DNA of 58,784 nt from Gammaproteobacteria bacterium (lineage in GTDB: Bacteria > Pseudomonadota > Gammaproteobacteria > Pseudomonadales > Azotimanducaceae), in NCBI GenBank assembly GCA_026706665.1, contig JAPOYI010000052.1, positions 1-58,784 of the forward strand, given 5' to 3'. A program made the position numbers and the translations under genes. Positions 1 through 12,279 of this stretch are shown here, in pieces. Within the stretch, counting starts at the first letter, position 1, and each line of letters begins with the position of its first letter. The notes under the pieces are model-generated. The model ran no database searches and was not told where the DNA came from. It saw nothing but the letters and a program-made list of their open reading frames with translations.

Positions 1-746
1 TTCTTGAGCACCTTTACCCGTGTCTCGTTGCCGACAACCTCGTCGCCGTCCTTGATGGCGCCGATGCGGCGGATATCGAGGCGCACGGAAGAGTAGAACT
101 TGAGCGCGTTGCCGCCGGTGGTCGTTTCCGGCGAGCCGAACATCACGCCAATCTTCATGCGGATCTGGTTGATGAAGATCACCAGCGTATTGGACTGCTT
201 GATGTTCGCCGTCATCTTTCGCAGCGCCTGGCTCATGAGACGCGCCTGCAGGCCGACGTGGGAGTCGCCCATGTCGCCTTCGATTTCCGCCTTCGGCGTG
301 AGCGCGGCGACGGAGTCTATGACGACGACATCGACGGCGCCGGAACGCACGATCATGTCGCAGATTTCAAGCGCCTGTTCGCCGGTGTCCGGCTGCGAGA
401 CAAGCAGGTCGTCGGTATTGACGCCGACGCACTCCGCATAGATGGGATCGAGGGCATGCTCGGCGTCGATGAACGCGCAGGTGCCGCCTTCGCGCTGCGC
501 TTCGGCGATGACCTGCAAGGTAAGCGTGGTCTTGCCCGAGGATTCCGGCCCGTAGATCTCGACGACGCGGCCCCGGGGCAGGCCGCCGACACCGAGCGCG
601 GCATCGAGGCCGAGGGAACCTGTCGACACCGTTGGAACCAGCTCCTGCTCGCGGTCGCCGAGCCGCATCATCGACCCCTTGCCGAATTGCCGCTCTATCT
701 GCGTCAGCGCCGCCTTCAGGGCGCGGTTTTTTTCGGTTCCCGCCAT
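1..746 (-). CDS. recA: Recombinase RecA (3' end outside the window)
   Basis: RecA polymerises on single-stranded DNA, drives homologous strand exchange and triggers LexA self-cleavage in the SOS response. The ATG at 746 opens a protein starting [16 protein letters not shown]. Walker A GPESSGKT lies at residues 66-73, exactly as in E. coli. The L2 region ([20 protein letters not shown]) is also present. About 248 codons are visible of the usual 345-350; the C-terminal part runs off the left edge. It is transcribed away from mutS, with a LexA box 36 bp upstream of its start. Recognition is certain; only the 3' end is unseen. Confidence 0.98.
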   Translation of the reverse strand, partial: MAGTEKNRALKAALTQIERQFGKGSMMRLGDREQELVPTVSTGSLGLDAALGVGGLPRGRVVEIYGPESSGKTTLTLQVIAEAQREGGTCAFIDAEHALDPIYAECVGVNTDDLLVSQPDTGEQALEICDMIVRSGAVDVVVIDSVAALTPKAEIEGDMGDSHVGLQARLMSQALRKMTANIKQSNTLVIFINQIRMKIGVMFGSPETTTGGNALKFYSSVRLDIRRIGAIKDGDEVVGNETRVKVLK

Positions 747-782
747 GTCTCAAGAATCTCCGCTGTGATCAGGATTTCGCGA

Positions 783-802
783 TACTGTATATCCGGACAG
801 TA
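783..802. promoter_or_regulatory. LexA (SOS) operator of recA
   Basis: TACTGTATATCCGGACAGTA keeps the gammaproteobacterial CTG-N10-CAG core (CTG 785-787, CAG 798-800) and the outer TA flanks. It lies between divergent recA and mutS, 36 bp from the recA start. On the recA strand it overlaps a plausible promoter (TTGCAC at 812-807, TATACA at 791-786, spacing 15), so LexA binding would occlude RNA polymerase. Confidence 0.92.
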
Positions 803-968
803 AGAAGTGCAACCGTGGCCGTGAAGAAAATCGACGAAAGCGTCATCTCCCACGACATTTTCAGCGCTGGCTTACAATAGGCGGTCTTCCAGTTTCCTTT
901 TTCCTGAACGGGGGGAAACCCGTTGCAGTCGAATCGATTTCCACATACCTGAACCGGCGTTGTCCCGC

Positions 969-989
969 ATGACCCCAAAGAAGAAGTGA
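969..989 (+). CDS. Possible six-codon leader peptide before mutS
   Basis: ATG-ACC-CCA-AAG-AAG-AAG-TGA encodes MTPKKK. Its stop overlaps the mutS GTG start as GTGA, an arrangement that would allow termination-reinitiation coupling. The AAG-rich codons also resemble a weak ribosome-binding site for mutS, so the peptide may be fortuitous. No strong Shine-Dalgarno precedes the ATG. Confidence 0.25.
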   Translation: MTPKKK

Positions 990-3553
990 ACGCCGCCGCC
1001 CACACCCCGATGATCCGGCAGTACCTCGGCATCAAGGCCGAGTTCCCGGATATCCTGCTGTTCTACCGCATGGGCGACTTCTACGAGCTGTTCTTCGACG
1101 ACGCCCGCGAGGCGGCGCGCCTGCTCGACATCACGCTCACCGCCCGGGGGCGCTCGGCCGGGCGTCCCATCCCCATGGCCGGCGTGCCCTTCCACAGCGT
1201 CGACGGCTACCTGGCGCGGCTCGCGCGACTGGGACGGTCCGTCGCGATCTGTGAGCAGATCGGCGATCCGGCCACCTCCAAGGGACCCGTAGACCGCCGC
1301 GTGACGCGTATCGTCACGCCCGGGACGCTGGCGGAAGACGGACTGCTGGATCCGGACCGGGAGAGCGTGCTCGCGGGCCTGCATCCGGACGGGGACGGCT
1401 GGGGACTGAGCTGGCTCAACGTTTCTTCCGGGGAGTTCCATGTCCGCGAGTGCGACTCGACCGATGCGCTCCTCGCCGAACTGGACCGAATCGGCGCCGC
1501 CGAACTGGTCGCGGCGGAAGCGGTGGACCTCGACGGGGGCCGGGAGATCACCCGCCGTCCCGACCTCGACTTCGATGTCGACCTCGCCGCGAGGTTCCTG
1601 GCCGATCACTTCGGCGTGCGCGACCTCACGGGGTTCGGCATACAAGAAGCGACCGCGGGCGTCGGCGCGGCCGGCGCGGTGCTCCGCTACGCACAGAATG
1701 CGAGGCGGCAATCTCTCGATTACATCGTCTCGGTCCGACGCTACGCGCCGGACGACCACGTGATTCTCGATCCGCGCACTCGGCGCAACCTCGAGATCGA
1801 CTCCCGCCTCGACGGGGAGGCCTCGTCCAGGGGCACGGTTTACGGCATCCTGAACGAGACCCGAACACCCATGGGCGCGCGGCTCCTGAAGCGCTGGCTG
1901 GCGGCACCGCTCCGGGCCGCCGATGCCGTGCGCGAACGCCAGCGCGCGGTCATCGCGCTCATCGAGTCGCGCGGGCCGGAACGGCTGCGCGCGAGCTTGA
2001 GCGAGACGGGCGACATGGAGCGCATCGTCACGCGGATCGCGCTGGGCAGCGCATCGCCGCGCGACCTCGCCAGGTTGCGCGCCGGCCTCGCCGTGTGGCC
2101 CGATATCCGGGCGCTGGCCGAGTCCCTCGATGCCCCGGCGCTGGCCGAAACGTTCGCCGCCTTACCAACGTTCCAGGAGGAACACGACCTCCTGAGCCGC
2201 GCCGTGGTCGATCAACCCCCGGCGACGCTGCGCGAGGGCGGCGTCATCGCGCGCGGTTACGACGACAGGCTCGACAGCCTGCGCGACCTCACCGAGAACG
2301 CCAGCGGATTCCTGTCGGACCTGGAAGCGAAGGAACGCGAACGCACGGGGATCGCGTCGCTCAAGGTCGGTTATAACCGGGTCCACGGCTACTACATCGA
2401 GACGAACCGCGCGGCCGCGGAGCAAGTGCCCGCGGAGTACATTCGACGGCAGACGCTGAAGAACGCCGAACGCTACATCACGCCGACGCTGAAGAAGTTC
2501 GAGGACGAAGCGCTGACGAGCCAGGCCCGCGCGCTGCGCCGGGAGCGGGAGCTTTACGGCGACTTGTTGACCCGTCTGAACGGATCCGGTGCGGCATTGC
2601 GGGCCGCGGGCGAGGCGCTCGCCGCCCTCGACGTGCTGGCGGCGTTCGCCGACCGCGCCGAGGCGCTGGGACTCGTCGCGCCAGAGTTGACCGACGTCCC
2701 GGGCGTGCAGATTCGCGGCGGACGGCACCTGGTCGTCGAGGCTGAGTCGGGCACGCCGTTCGTGCCCAACGACCTCGACCTCGACGAGTCGCGGCGCATG
2801 CTGGTGATCACCGGTCCCAACATGGGCGGAAAGTCCACCTACATGCGCCAGACCGCGCTCATCGTCCTGCTCGCCCGGACCGGCTGCTTCGTGCCGGCGA
2901 CGTCCGCCGTCGTCGGGCCGGTCGACCGCATCTTCACCCGTATCGGCGCTTCCGACGACCTCACCAGCGGACGTTCCACCTTCATGGTCGAAATGAGCGA
3001 GACCGCGGAGATCCTCCACAACGCGACGCCCGAGAGCCTCGTGCTGCTCGACGAGATCGGCCGCGGCACGAGCACCTACGACGGTCTCGCGCTGGCATGG
3101 GCGGCGGCGCGCCACCTGGCTATCCGGTTGCGGGCGTTCACCCTGTTCGCGACCCACTATTTCGAACTGACGGCGCTCCCGGATGAATTCCCCGGCATCG
3201 CCAACGTCCACCTCGACGCCGTGGAACACGGCGCGGATGTGGTGTTCCTGCACATCGTCAAGGAGGGGCCCGCAAACCAGAGCTACGGCGTGCAGGTGGC
3301 GAAGCTGGCCGGCGTCCCGGAAGCCGTGCTGGCGCTGGCGCGCACCCGGCTCGCCGGCCTGGAGTCGCAACACAGGCGCCCGGACGCGCGCCAGGCGGAC
3401 CTGTTCGCCCCACCGCCCGAGCCCGCCACGGAATCATCCGAAATCGTTGAAGCCGAAGACGCCCTGCGCGAACGCCTGCTGGAAGTCGATCCCGACGAGC
3501 TGACGCCGAGGGCGGCGCTCGAACTCGTGTTTGACCTCAGGAACCTGCTGTAA
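986..3553 (+). CDS. mutS: DNA mismatch repair protein MutS
   Basis: MutS recognises base mismatches and small loops and recruits MutL. The protein has 855 residues, against 853 in E. coli. The GTG start at 986 gives [20 protein letters not shown], which aligns with the family N-terminus. The mismatch-reading Phe-x-Glu is F32-Y33-E34. Walker [10 protein letters not shown] is at 610-618, followed by the ABC signature region ([14 protein letters not shown]) and Walker B ([16 protein letters not shown]). A helix-turn-helix dimerisation region and a short C-terminal tail follow. It is divergent from recA. The LexA box lies about 185 bp upstream and probably serves recA. Confidence 0.98.
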   Translation: MNAAAHTPMIRQYLGIKAEFPDILLFYRMGDFYELFFDDAREAARLLDITLTARGRSAGRPIPMAGVPFHSVDGYLARLARLGRSVAICEQIGDPATSKGPVDRRVTRIVTPGTLAEDGLLDPDRESVLAGLHPDGDGWGLSWLNVSSGEFHVRECDSTDALLAELDRIGAAELVAAEAVDLDGGREITRRPDLDFDVDLAARFLADHFGVRDLTGFGIQEATAGVGAAGAVLRYAQNARRQSLDYIVSVRRYAPDDHVILDPRTRRNLEIDSRLDGEASSRGTVYGILNETRTPMGARLLKRWLAAPLRAADAVRERQRAVIALIESRGPERLRASLSETGDMERIVTRIALGSASPRDLARLRAGLAVWPDIRALAESLDAPALAETFAALPTFQEEHDLLSRAVVDQPPATLREGGVIARGYDDRLDSLRDLTENASGFLSDLEAKERERTGIASLKVGYNRVHGYYIETNRAAAEQVPAEYIRRQTLKNAERYITPTLKKFEDEALTSQARALRRERELYGDLLTRLNGSGAALRAAGEALAALDVLAAFADRAEALGLVAPELTDVPGVQIRGGRHLVVEAESGTPFVPNDLDLDESRRMLVITGPNMGGKSTYMRQTALIVLLARTGCFVPATSAVVGPVDRIFTRIGASDDLTSGRSTFMVEMSETAEILHNATPESLVLLDEIGRGTSTYDGLALAWAAARHLAIRLRAFTLFATHYFELTALPDEFPGIANVHLDAVEHGADVVFLHIVKEGPANQSYGVQVAKLAGVPEAVLALARTRLAGLESQHRRPDARQADLFAPPPEPATESSEIVEAEDALRERLLEVDPDELTPRAALELVFDLRNLL

Positions 3554-3584
3554 AATACGCCGCCGCAATCGGACGAGGACACCC

Positions 3585-3908
3585 ATGACATTCGTGATCG
3601 GCGAAGCCTGCATCAAGTGCAAACTGACGGACTGCGTCGAGGTGTGTCCCGTCGACTGCTTCTACGAGGGGCCGAACATGCTCGTCATCCATCCCGACGA
3701 GTGCATCGATTGCGCCCTGTGCGAACCCGAATGTCCGGTGGACGCGATCTACTCGGAGGACGAACTGCCCGAGGACCAGGAAGAGTTCCTCGAACTCAAC
3801 GCCGAACTCGCGGACATCTGGCCGAACATCACCGAAGCGAAAGACCCGCCGTCCGACGAGGCCGAGTGGCGGGAAGTCGCGAACAAGCGCGAACTGCTCG
3901 AGCGCTGA
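3585..3908 (+). CDS. fdxA: Seven-iron ferredoxin FdxA
   Basis: A 107-residue ferredoxin with the Azotobacter FdI-type cysteine pattern: C9, C12, C17, C21, C25, C40, C43, C46 and C50. This fits one [3Fe-4S] and one [4Fe-4S] cluster. The acidic C-terminal half ([20 protein letters not shown]) is typical of the family. The ATG at 3585 has GAGGA five bases upstream; a longer in-frame ORF from 3531 overlaps mutS and lacks family similarity. It sits 31 bp after mutS, as in many gammaproteobacteria. Role: cytosolic electron transfer, partner not deducible here. Confidence 0.95.
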   Translation: MTFVIGEACIKCKLTDCVEVCPVDCFYEGPNMLVIHPDECIDCALCEPECPVDAIYSEDELPEDQEEFLELNAELADIWPNITEAKDPPSDEAEWREVANKRELLER

Positions 3909-3920
3909 TTTCCTGACCAG

Positions 3921-3945
3921 CCCGCCGCACGAGGAACCCGGCGGG
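3921..3945. terminator. Bidirectional hairpin between fdxA and the receptor gene
   Basis: A perfect 7-bp stem, CCCGCCG (3921-3927) with CGGCGGG (3939-3945), loop 11. It lies in the 65-bp gap between convergent genes. There is no T-tract on either strand, so intrinsic termination would be weak; position is the main support. Confidence 0.45.
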
Positions 3946-3973
3946 GCCGGGTCCCCCGAATGGCGCTATGCGA

Positions 3974-6736
3974 CTACTCGCAGCTCCACGTTGCGCGCAG
4001 GTACCGGTAGCCGCCGTTGAACCCGAACGGAGACTGCTCCGGGTAAATCAGTCCGGCGACCTCACCGTGCGGGTTCTCATCCGGATATTCGTCAAACGCG
4101 TTCTGCAAACCGAGCAGCAGCGACAGCCTCGGCGTCACCTGGTAGGCGAGTTCGGCGTCGAACAGGAGTTCGGGCTGCGGGAAGAACGACACGCTGCCGT
4201 CGTTCGTCGGCGCGTCGTAGTACTCGCCGTAGTGGCGCGCCCGCGCCATCAGCCGCCACTGTCCCTGCAAGTGGGTCCAGCTCAGCGTGAAGCGAGAATC
4301 CGGCCGGCCCAGCTCGATCTGGGACCGGCGGTTGTCGCTCGTGAAGTCCGGGTTGAACTCCTCGAGTTCGACCTCCTGCCAGTTGGCGGTCAAAGTCAGG
4401 TTCGATACGCCTCCGGCAAGGTCGAACGGCAGTGTGGCAACCACGTCGATGCCCGACGCCTTCACCGTCTGCTGGTTCGAGAAGAACCGCACCGAAGCGA
4501 AGCTGGTGGCGTCAGATACACCGACCGCCAGCAGGGCCTGGATATCCGCATCCGTCAGAATGAAGCGGCTCGTGAACGAGATCCGATCTTCGATCGTGAT
4601 GTTGTAGTAGTCCACGGTCACATCCAGCGCACCAGCATGGAACACGGCACCCAGCGTGACATTCGTGGACTCTTCCGGCGTCAGGGCCTGCGCGCCCTTC
4701 TGCTGCGCGATCGGATTTGTCGGCGGCAGGGTGGCGATGTCGGCCAGCATCCCCGCCTGGAACTCGGTGGTCACGTTGCGCAGGTTCGCCTGTCCCGCCG
4801 TGGGGACGCGGAAACCGGTGCTCACCGCACCGCGCAGTGCGACGTTTTCGCTGACCTGCAGGCGGACGGCGACCTTGCCGTCGAGCGTATTGCCAAAATC
4901 CGCATAGTTTTCGTACCGCAGGGCGCCGCCGAGCAGCAGGTGTTCGCTGACATCGGACTCGAGGTCGAGCCAGGCGGCGAAGGCGCGAACGGTGTTTTCG
5001 CCCGCATCGCCCGGCTGGAAGCCCGGGAAGCCGTTGGACCCGACGCCGAAGCCCTGCGCGGCCAGGTTGGGATCGATGAAGAACGAGTTCGGCTCGCCGT
5101 TGTCGATGCGGAACGTCTCGTCGCGATACTCGAGGCCGAACGCCACGTTCAGGGGCCCCCAGAAGCCGACATCGAAGGGCCGCGACAGGTCGGCGTTGAG
5201 GACCCTGTCCGTTTCCGTGTAGGCGCCGGCATCGTAGTAGACATCGATGTCGTTGCGCTGCGTGAACAGTTGCGGATTGATGGTGTTGTAGATATAGAAC
5301 TGCGCGTTGCTGCGGCCCGCCGAGGCGCTCAGGTCGTAGAACCAGGCGTTCCCGAGGTGGCCCCGAACACCTCCGACCAGGGCGATGTCGTGCACGTAGC
5401 CGCCGAACTGCGGCGTGAAGCCGCCCGGGAACTTCTCGATGAGCGAATAGCAGTTGGGATTGCCGGAGATCTGCGACAGCGCCCCCTGGTCAGCGACGTA
5501 GTCGACGATCCGCACCGGCGGGCAATTGCCGGACATGTCACCGGTCAAGTCCGCGACCTTGACCGTGCGAGTGACACCAGTCGTGTCGACAACCGGCGAG
5601 CCGTCTTCATAGAACAGGTCGACACCGTCGTCGAGATCTCCCTGGCCGGGGGAAACCAGATCGCCATCATCGAGCTTGAACACCGGGATTCCGCTAGCGT
5701 CCAGCACCGGTCCCCGGAACACGCCGCCCCGGGTATGGGGATTCCGGAAGTAGAAGCCTCCTTCCACCTGGCGCTCGGACCAGTTGCCGAAGGCGTAGGC
5801 CTCGCTGCCGTTGCCGAGATCGATGCCGAAGTTGCCGACGAACTTGAAGTCGTCCGAGACCTCCGGTGCGCCCCATATCTGCGCCGCCGGCTGCCGCACG
5901 TGGGTGTTGCCGGCGTTGATCAGCGCCTGGGCGTCGCCGCGCTGGGCGCTGCGGCTGGTCGGGTCGACCTCCTTCCACTCGAAACTGAGGTTGGCGAAAC
6001 CGGCGTCGCTGAGGGCGAAGCCCGCGTTCGCAGCGACGGTCAGTGAGTCACCATCGCCCTCGTATTGGCTGCCCCACTTGAGATCCACCGAAGAGCCGCT
6101 GCTGTCTTCCTTGAGAACGAAGTTGAGGATGCCGGCGATGGCGTCGGATCCGTACTGCGCCGATGCGCCGTCACGGAGCACTTCGAGCCGGTCCAGCGCA
6201 ATGGCGGGAATCGCCGACAGGTCGGGCCCCTGCGAACCACCGGAAATACCTGCGCCGAGCAGGGCGATGACCGCCGCGCGGTGGCGGCGCTTGCCGTTGA
6301 CCAGCACCAGCGTCGCATCCGGCGGCAGCGAACGCAGGGTCGCGGGACGGATGAAGGTGGCGGCGTCGCTGATCGGTTCCTGGGCGACGTTGTACGACGG
6401 CACCAGCGCCGCCAAGAGGTCGTCCATGTCGGTGTTGCCGTGCGCCAGGAAGTCGTCGCCGCCGATCACGTCCACCGGTACGGGCGAGTCGGCTGCCGAG
6501 CGGTCCCTGCGCCGCGAGCCGACCACGACCACCTCTTCGATCTGGCTCGATGCCTGCGCAACCGGAGCAGCTTCCTCCTGCGCAGAGGCAACCGGACCTC
6601 CGGTCAGACACGCCAGCAGGATCGCGATCGATGCGGCGGCCGGTGCGTTCCGTACGATGCCGCCGCCCTCGACAGACCCCTTGCCGCGCATCGATTCCAA
6701 GTCACTACTGTTCCTTCGCTGCGTCACGCTACTCAT
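3974..6736 (-). CDS. TonB-dependent outer-membrane receptor
   Basis: About 920 residues. A hydrophobic signal (AAASIAILLACLTGGPVASA) is followed by a short segment with EEVVVVGSRRR, a likely TonB box. Next come a plug domain (PVDVIGGDDFL, LVNGKRRHR, LEVLRDGASAQYGSDAIAGI) and a long beta-barrel region ending YLRATWSCE. Such receptors import siderophores, cobalamin, nickel or carbohydrates with TonB-ExbBD energy; nothing local identifies the substrate. The gene stands alone, with no transporter partner nearby. The start is uncertain: ATG 6736 is used, but ATG 6691 also leaves a signal peptide, and TTG 6766 is possible. The barrel ends Trp-Ser-Cys-Glu rather than in the usual terminal aromatic residue. 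Confidence 0.9.
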   Translation of the reverse strand: MSSVTQRRNSSDLESMRGKGSVEGGGIVRNAPAAASIAILLACLTGGPVASAQEEAAPVAQASSQIEEVVVVGSRRRDRSAADSPVPVDVIGGDDFLAHGNTDMDDLLAALVPSYNVAQEPISDAATFIRPATLRSLPPDATLVLVNGKRRHRAAVIALLGAGISGGSQGPDLSAIPAIALDRLEVLRDGASAQYGSDAIAGILNFVLKEDSSGSSVDLKWGSQYEGDGDSLTVAANAGFALSDAGFANLSFEWKEVDPTSRSAQRGDAQALINAGNTHVRQPAAQIWGAPEVSDDFKFVGNFGIDLGNGSEAYAFGNWSERQVEGGFYFRNPHTRGGVFRGPVLDASGIPVFKLDDGDLVSPGQGDLDDGVDLFYEDGSPVVDTTGVTRTVKVADLTGDMSGNCPPVRIVDYVADQGALSQISGNPNCYSLIEKFPGGFTPQFGGYVHDIALVGGVRGHLGNAWFYDLSASAGRSNAQFYIYNTINPQLFTQRNDIDVYYDAGAYTETDRVLNADLSRPFDVGFWGPLNVAFGLEYRDETFRIDNGEPNSFFIDPNLAAQGFGVGSNGFPGFQPGDAGENTVRAFAAWLDLESDVSEHLLLGGALRYENYADFGNTLDGKVAVRLQVSENVALRGAVSTGFRVPTAGQANLRNVTTEFQAGMLADIATLPPTNPIAQQKGAQALTPEESTNVTLGAVFHAGALDVTVDYYNITIEDRISFTSRFILTDADIQALLAVGVSDATSFASVRFFSNQQTVKASGIDVVATLPFDLAGGVSNLTLTANWQEVELEEFNPDFTSDNRRSQIELGRPDSRFTLSWTHLQGQWRLMARARHYGEYYDAPTNDGSVSFFPQPELLFDAELAYQVTPRLSLLLGLQNAFDEYPDENPHGEVAGLIYPEQSPFGFNGGYRYLRATWSCE

Positions 6737-6853
6737 CCCCAATTGCCGTGAAATCGCGTGCAACAATGCATCGAAAACCGCATTTCTTCAATGCGCTTCC
6801 CCTCCCGCGCAACAAATTGTCTCGGTCCCATAGGAAAAACTAATGGCTGTTCC

Positions 6854-6865
6854 CGACAATTGTCG
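6854..6865. promoter_or_regulatory. Palindrome, possible operator for the receptor gene
   Basis: CGACAATTGTCG is a perfect 12-bp palindrome about 118 bp upstream of the receptor ATG used here. A related ACAAATTGTCTCG lies about 40 bp closer to the gene. It does not match a Fur box well. Binding by a regulator is inference only. Confidence 0.3.
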
Positions 6866-6953
6866 CGAGGATTCCCGGTTGTCGGTGACCTTCCACGGCC
6901 CGAAATCGCGTCACCCGGCACCGACTGAAACGTCCCTCGAGCGTCGATGCCGT

Positions 6954-8787
<1,834 letters not shown>

Positions 8788-8788
8788 C

Positions 8789-9649
8789 CTGAAACTCTGC
8801 TCCTTCGAAGCCGGCAATGCCGAGCCCATGTTCCTCATCGCCGGACCTTGCGTCATCGAAAGCGAGGCCCTGGCGATGGAGACGTCGTCGCGCCTGAAGG
8901 AGATCACCGGCTCACTCGGGATTCCCTTCATTTACAAGAGTTCCTTCGACAAGGCCAACCGCTCCTCCCACGAGAGCTACCGAGGGCCCGGCCTCGAGCG
9001 TGGCCTGCGGATCCTCGAGCGCGTGCGGAACGAAGTGGATGTGCCCGTGCTGACGGACGTGCACGAAGACACCCCGCTCGATGAAGTGGCGGACGTGGTT
9101 TCCGTGCTGCAGACGCCGGCGTTCCTGTGCCGCCAGACGAACTTCATCCAGAACGTCTGCAGGCGCAATCGTCCCGTCAACATCAAGAAGGGCCAGTTCC
9201 TGGCGCCCGCCGACATGACGCACGTGGTGAACAAGGCGCGCGCCACCGGCAACGAGGAGATCCTCGTGTGCGAACGGGGCGCCAGCTTCGGCTACAACAA
9301 CCTGGTGTCGGACATGCGATCGATCGCGATCATGCGCGGCACGGGTTGTCCGGTCGTGTTCGACGCCACGCACTCGGTGCAGATGCCCGGCGGCCTGGGC
9401 GCGCGCTCGGGCGGGCAACGGGAAATGGTGCCCGTGCTGGCGCGGGCGGCGGTGGCCGCCGGGGTTGCTGGGGTGTTCATGGAGACGCACCCGAACCCCG
9501 AGGAAGCGCTCTCCGACGGTCCGAATTCCTGGCCGATGGACCTGATGGGAGGCCTCGTCGAAGACCTGCTCGCCATCGATGCCACGGTGAAATCCCGTGG
9601 TTTCATGGAATCCCGTCCCGGAACCCATTCGGGGACCGACATGCCATGA
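8789..9649 (+). CDS. kdsA: KDO-8-phosphate synthase, probable CTG start
   Basis: Condenses phosphoenolpyruvate with arabinose-5-phosphate to KDO-8-phosphate for the LPS inner core. Diagnostic segments: [50 protein letters not shown], and [12 protein letters not shown]. The first in-frame ATG (8828) would remove residues normally found in the family ([13 protein letters not shown]). These are encoded in frame from CTG 8789, one base after the pyrG stop and just behind a G-rich GGGGGGA. No other ATG, GTG or TTG lies between. I therefore place the start at CTG, giving 286 residues. The end overlaps eno as ATGA. Confidence 0.9.
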   Translation: MKLCSFEAGNAEPMFLIAGPCVIESEALAMETSSRLKEITGSLGIPFIYKSSFDKANRSSHESYRGPGLERGLRILERVRNEVDVPVLTDVHEDTPLDEVADVVSVLQTPAFLCRQTNFIQNVCRRNRPVNIKKGQFLAPADMTHVVNKARATGNEEILVCERGASFGYNNLVSDMRSIAIMRGTGCPVVFDATHSVQMPGGLGARSGGQREMVPVLARAAVAAGVAGVFMETHPNPEEALSDGPNSWPMDLMGGLVEDLLAIDATVKSRGFMESRPGTHSGTDMP

Positions 9650-10947
9650 GCATCATCCGCGACGTGGCGGCGCAGGAAGTCCTCGACTCCCGCGGCAACC
9701 CCACGGTGCGAGCGGAAGTCGTCCTGCGCGGCGGCGCGCACGGTGACGCCTGCGTCCCCTCCGGCGCCTCCACGGGCTCCCGCGAGGCGCTCGAGCTTCG
9801 CGACAACGATTCAAAACGCTTTGCTGGCAAGGGCGTCCTGAAGGCTATTGCCGGCATCGAAGGCCAGATCGCCCCGGCGATCCGGGGCATCGACGCACTG
9901 GACCAGGAGATCCTCGATCACGCGATGATCAACCTGGACGGCACCAGCGACAAGTCGCGTCTCGGCGCCAACGCGATCCTGGCCGTGTCCCTCGCCGCCG
10001 CGAAAGCCGCCGCCATGCACCGGCAGGTGCCGTTGTTCGAGCACATCCACGACATCTTCGATGGCGGCGACATGCGCCTGCCCGTGCCGATGATGAACAT
10101 CCTGAACGGCGGCGAGCACGCGAACAACAACGTGGACATCCAGGAGTTTATGGTGCAACCCGTATCGATGTCGTCGTTCAGCGAGGCGATGAGATGCGGC
10201 GTGGAGATCTTCCATGCGCTCAAACGCGAGCTGGGCGGACAGGGACTGTCCACTGCCGTAGGCGACGAAGGCGGCTTCGCTCCGGACCTGCCGTCGAACG
10301 CCGCCGCCCTGGACGTGATCTCCCGCGCCGTCGAAGCCGCCGGTTACGAACTCGGCAAGGACGTGATGCTCGCGGTGGATTGCGCGGCCTCCACGTTTTT
10401 CGACGACGGCAAGTATGCGTTGGCCGGCGAGGCAACGACCTATTCGGGCGATGAGTTCCGCGCATACCTTGCCGGACTCGTCGATGGCTATCCGATCTCG
10501 TCCATCGAAGACGGGCTGGACGAAGACGACTGGGATGGCTGGTCCAGGCTGACGGATGCGCTCGGCGAACGTGTGCAACTTGTCGGCGACGACCTGTTCG
10601 TCACCGACACGACGCTGTTGCAGCGCGGCATCATGGACGGCGCAGCCAACGCGATCCTGGTCAAGCTGAACCAGGTCGGCACGTTGACGGAAACCCTGGC
10701 CGCCGTGCGCATGGCGCAGGACACGGACTACGGTGTGGTCATATCCCACCGTTCCGGAGAAACGGAGGACACCACCATCGCGGACCTCGCGGTCGGCACC
10801 GGCGCCGGACAGATCAAGACCGGCGGGCTTTGCCGCTCGGATCGAACCGCCAAGTACAATCGGCTGCTCCGGATCGAGTCGCTCCTCGACGACGAGGCGG
10901 TCTATAGAGGGATGGCGGAGCTCGACGCCGTGCGCGGGGCGTCGTGA
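9646..10947 (+). CDS. eno: Enolase
   Basis: Interconverts 2-phosphoglycerate and phosphoenolpyruvate, and is an RNA degradosome partner in enterics. 433 residues. The ATG at 9646 overlaps the kdsA stop and gives [20 protein letters not shown], the standard N-terminus. The mobile-loop region ([17 protein letters not shown]), the catalytic DEGGFAP segment, metal ligands in VDCAAS and SIEDG, and catalytic Lys340 in the [14 protein letters not shown] signature are all present. kdsA followed by eno is notable because KdsA uses the enolase product PEP. Confidence 0.98.
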   Translation: MSIIRDVAAQEVLDSRGNPTVRAEVVLRGGAHGDACVPSGASTGSREALELRDNDSKRFAGKGVLKAIAGIEGQIAPAIRGIDALDQEILDHAMINLDGTSDKSRLGANAILAVSLAAAKAAAMHRQVPLFEHIHDIFDGGDMRLPVPMMNILNGGEHANNNVDIQEFMVQPVSMSSFSEAMRCGVEIFHALKRELGGQGLSTAVGDEGGFAPDLPSNAAALDVISRAVEAAGYELGKDVMLAVDCAASTFFDDGKYALAGEATTYSGDEFRAYLAGLVDGYPISSIEDGLDEDDWDGWSRLTDALGERVQLVGDDLFVTDTTLLQRGIMDGAANAILVKLNQVGTLTETLAAVRMAQDTDYGVVISHRSGETEDTTIADLAVGTGAGQIKTGGLCRSDRTAKYNRLLRIESLLDDEAVYRGMAELDAVRGAS

Positions 10948-11002
10948 TGGGCAGACCCCGCACCGCACAGGACGAGATCTCGACAGGGGGACGGGCGGCG
11001 TC

Positions 11003-11317
11003 GTGAAGTTCTTCATTTGCCTGGGCCTGCTCGCCATCGTGGTGCTGCAGTACCGCTTCTGGCTCGGCGACACCGGTCATTTCGCCGTGGTGAAACTGAC
11101 GGAGAGGGTCGCGGAGGAACAGGTTCGCAATGACCTTTATGATCGGCGGAACCGCCGGCTGGCGGCCGAGATCGTCGCCCTCAAGGACGGCCTCGATGCC
11201 GTGGAGGCACGCGCGCGGACCTCTCTCGGCATGATCTCGGAAGGCGAGACGTTCTTTCTCGTGGTCGACGACGAACAAACCGGACGGGAGGGCCGAGGCG
11301 GGCTTGAGACTCCGTGA
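11003..11317 (+). CDS. ftsB: Cell division protein FtsB
   Basis: A 104-residue bitopic inner-membrane protein of the FtsQLB divisome complex. The N-terminus (KFFICLGLLAIVVLQYRFWLG) is one transmembrane helix with the family YRxWxG motif. It is followed by a coiled coil (about residues 30-75) and a short periplasmic tail. The GTG at 11003 fits the family start. In E. coli ftsB is followed by ispD-ispF; here the stop overlaps truD directly as TGATG. Confidence 0.93.
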   Translation: MKFFICLGLLAIVVLQYRFWLGDTGHFAVVKLTERVAEEQVRNDLYDRRNRRLAAEIVALKDGLDAVEARARTSLGMISEGETFFLVVDDEQTGREGRGGLETP

Positions 11318-12279
11318 TGGAGTGGCCCCGCGCCCATGCAGGCGCGTCGAACGTCACCGGGTCTCTGCGCTCGACCTGCGACGACTTCAAGGTGACCGAG
11401 TCGCTCGCGTTCGAACCAGTCGGGGAAGGCGAACACCTGTACGTTTTCGCGGAGAAGCGCGGCGTCACGACGAACGCGGTGCAGAAAATGCTCGCCCGCG
11501 GTTGCCAGGTCCCCGCCCGGGACGTCTCATATGCAGGCATGAAGGACAGGCACGCGGTGGCGCGCCAGTGGTTCAGCGTGCGCCTTCCCCGGCGCGAAGA
11601 CATCGATCCAGGCCGCGACGTGCGCATCCTGCGTTGTGCCCGGCATCGGCGCAAACTGCGCAGAGGCGAGCTTGAGGGAAACCACTTCTGCATTCGCATC
11701 CGCGATCTTGCCGGAGATCCCGCAACTTCCCTCGATAAGTTGCGCGCGGCCGGCGCGCCGAACTACTTCGGCGAGCAGCGCTTCGGCGCGACCGGCGGGA
11801 ACGTGGCGGCAGCCATCCAATGGATACGCGCCGGGAAGCCCGGAATCCCGCCCTTCCTCCGCTCCGTCTACCTGTCGAGCCTGCGCAGCTTCATGTTCAA
11901 CGAGGTGCTCGCGAAACGCGTTACGGACGGTACCTGGCGATGCCCGATGGATGGAGAGGCCGAACTCGACGGGTTGCCGACCGGGCCGCTCTGGGGCCGG
12001 GGCAGACCGCAGAGCACCGGCGCGGCGCGCGGGCTGGAAGAGTGCGCGTTGCGGGCCCACCACGAGATCACCCTCGCCCTCGAGCATGTCGGACTGCGCC
12101 AGCAGCGGCGCCCGCTGGCCGCCATTCCCAAGGACCTGTCATGGCGGTTCGATGGCGACGCGCTCACGGTGGAGTTCTCGCTGAGTCCGGGCGCCTACGC
12201 CACCACGGTCCTGCGTGAGGTCGGAGAGTTCCGCGATGCCGCCCGAAGGGCGGAGACCGCCGGGGCCGGGGCCAGGTGA
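11317..12279 (+). CDS. truD: tRNA pseudouridine(13) synthase TruD
   Basis: Forms pseudouridine 13 in tRNA-Glu. The catalytic Asp lies in SYAGMKDRHAVARQWFSV. Further TruD blocks are present: VTTNAVQKMLA, PNYFGEQRFG, and SLRSFMFNEVLAKR. 320 residues, slightly shorter than the E. coli enzyme (349), mainly in the insertion domain. The ATG at 11317 overlaps the ftsB TGA; a GTG at 11314 is equally possible. The stop overlaps the next GTG start. Confidence 0.94.
   Translation: MEWPRAHAGASNVTGSLRSTCDDFKVTESLAFEPVGEGEHLYVFAEKRGVTTNAVQKMLARGCQVPARDVSYAGMKDRHAVARQWFSVRLPRREDIDPGRDVRILRCARHRRKLRRGELEGNHFCIRIRDLAGDPATSLDKLRAAGAPNYFGEQRFGATGGNVAAAIQWIRAGKPGIPPFLRSVYLSSLRSFMFNEVLAKRVTDGTWRCPMDGEAELDGLPTGPLWGRGRPQSTGAARGLEECALRAHHEITLALEHVGLRQQRRPLAAIPKDLSWRFDGDALTVEFSLSPGAYATTVLREVGEFRDAARRAETAGAGAR

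Noticed and set aside
986-1010. ATG 1010 as the mutS start
   Set aside because: It would remove the conserved AHTP segment that the GTG at 986 retains.
3968-6046. A 692-codon open frame on the plus strand
   Set aside because: It is antisense to the TonB-dependent receptor, whose frame shows a signal peptide, plug and barrel motifs; the plus frame is Arg/Val/Gly-rich with no motif, typical of GC-rich shadow frames.
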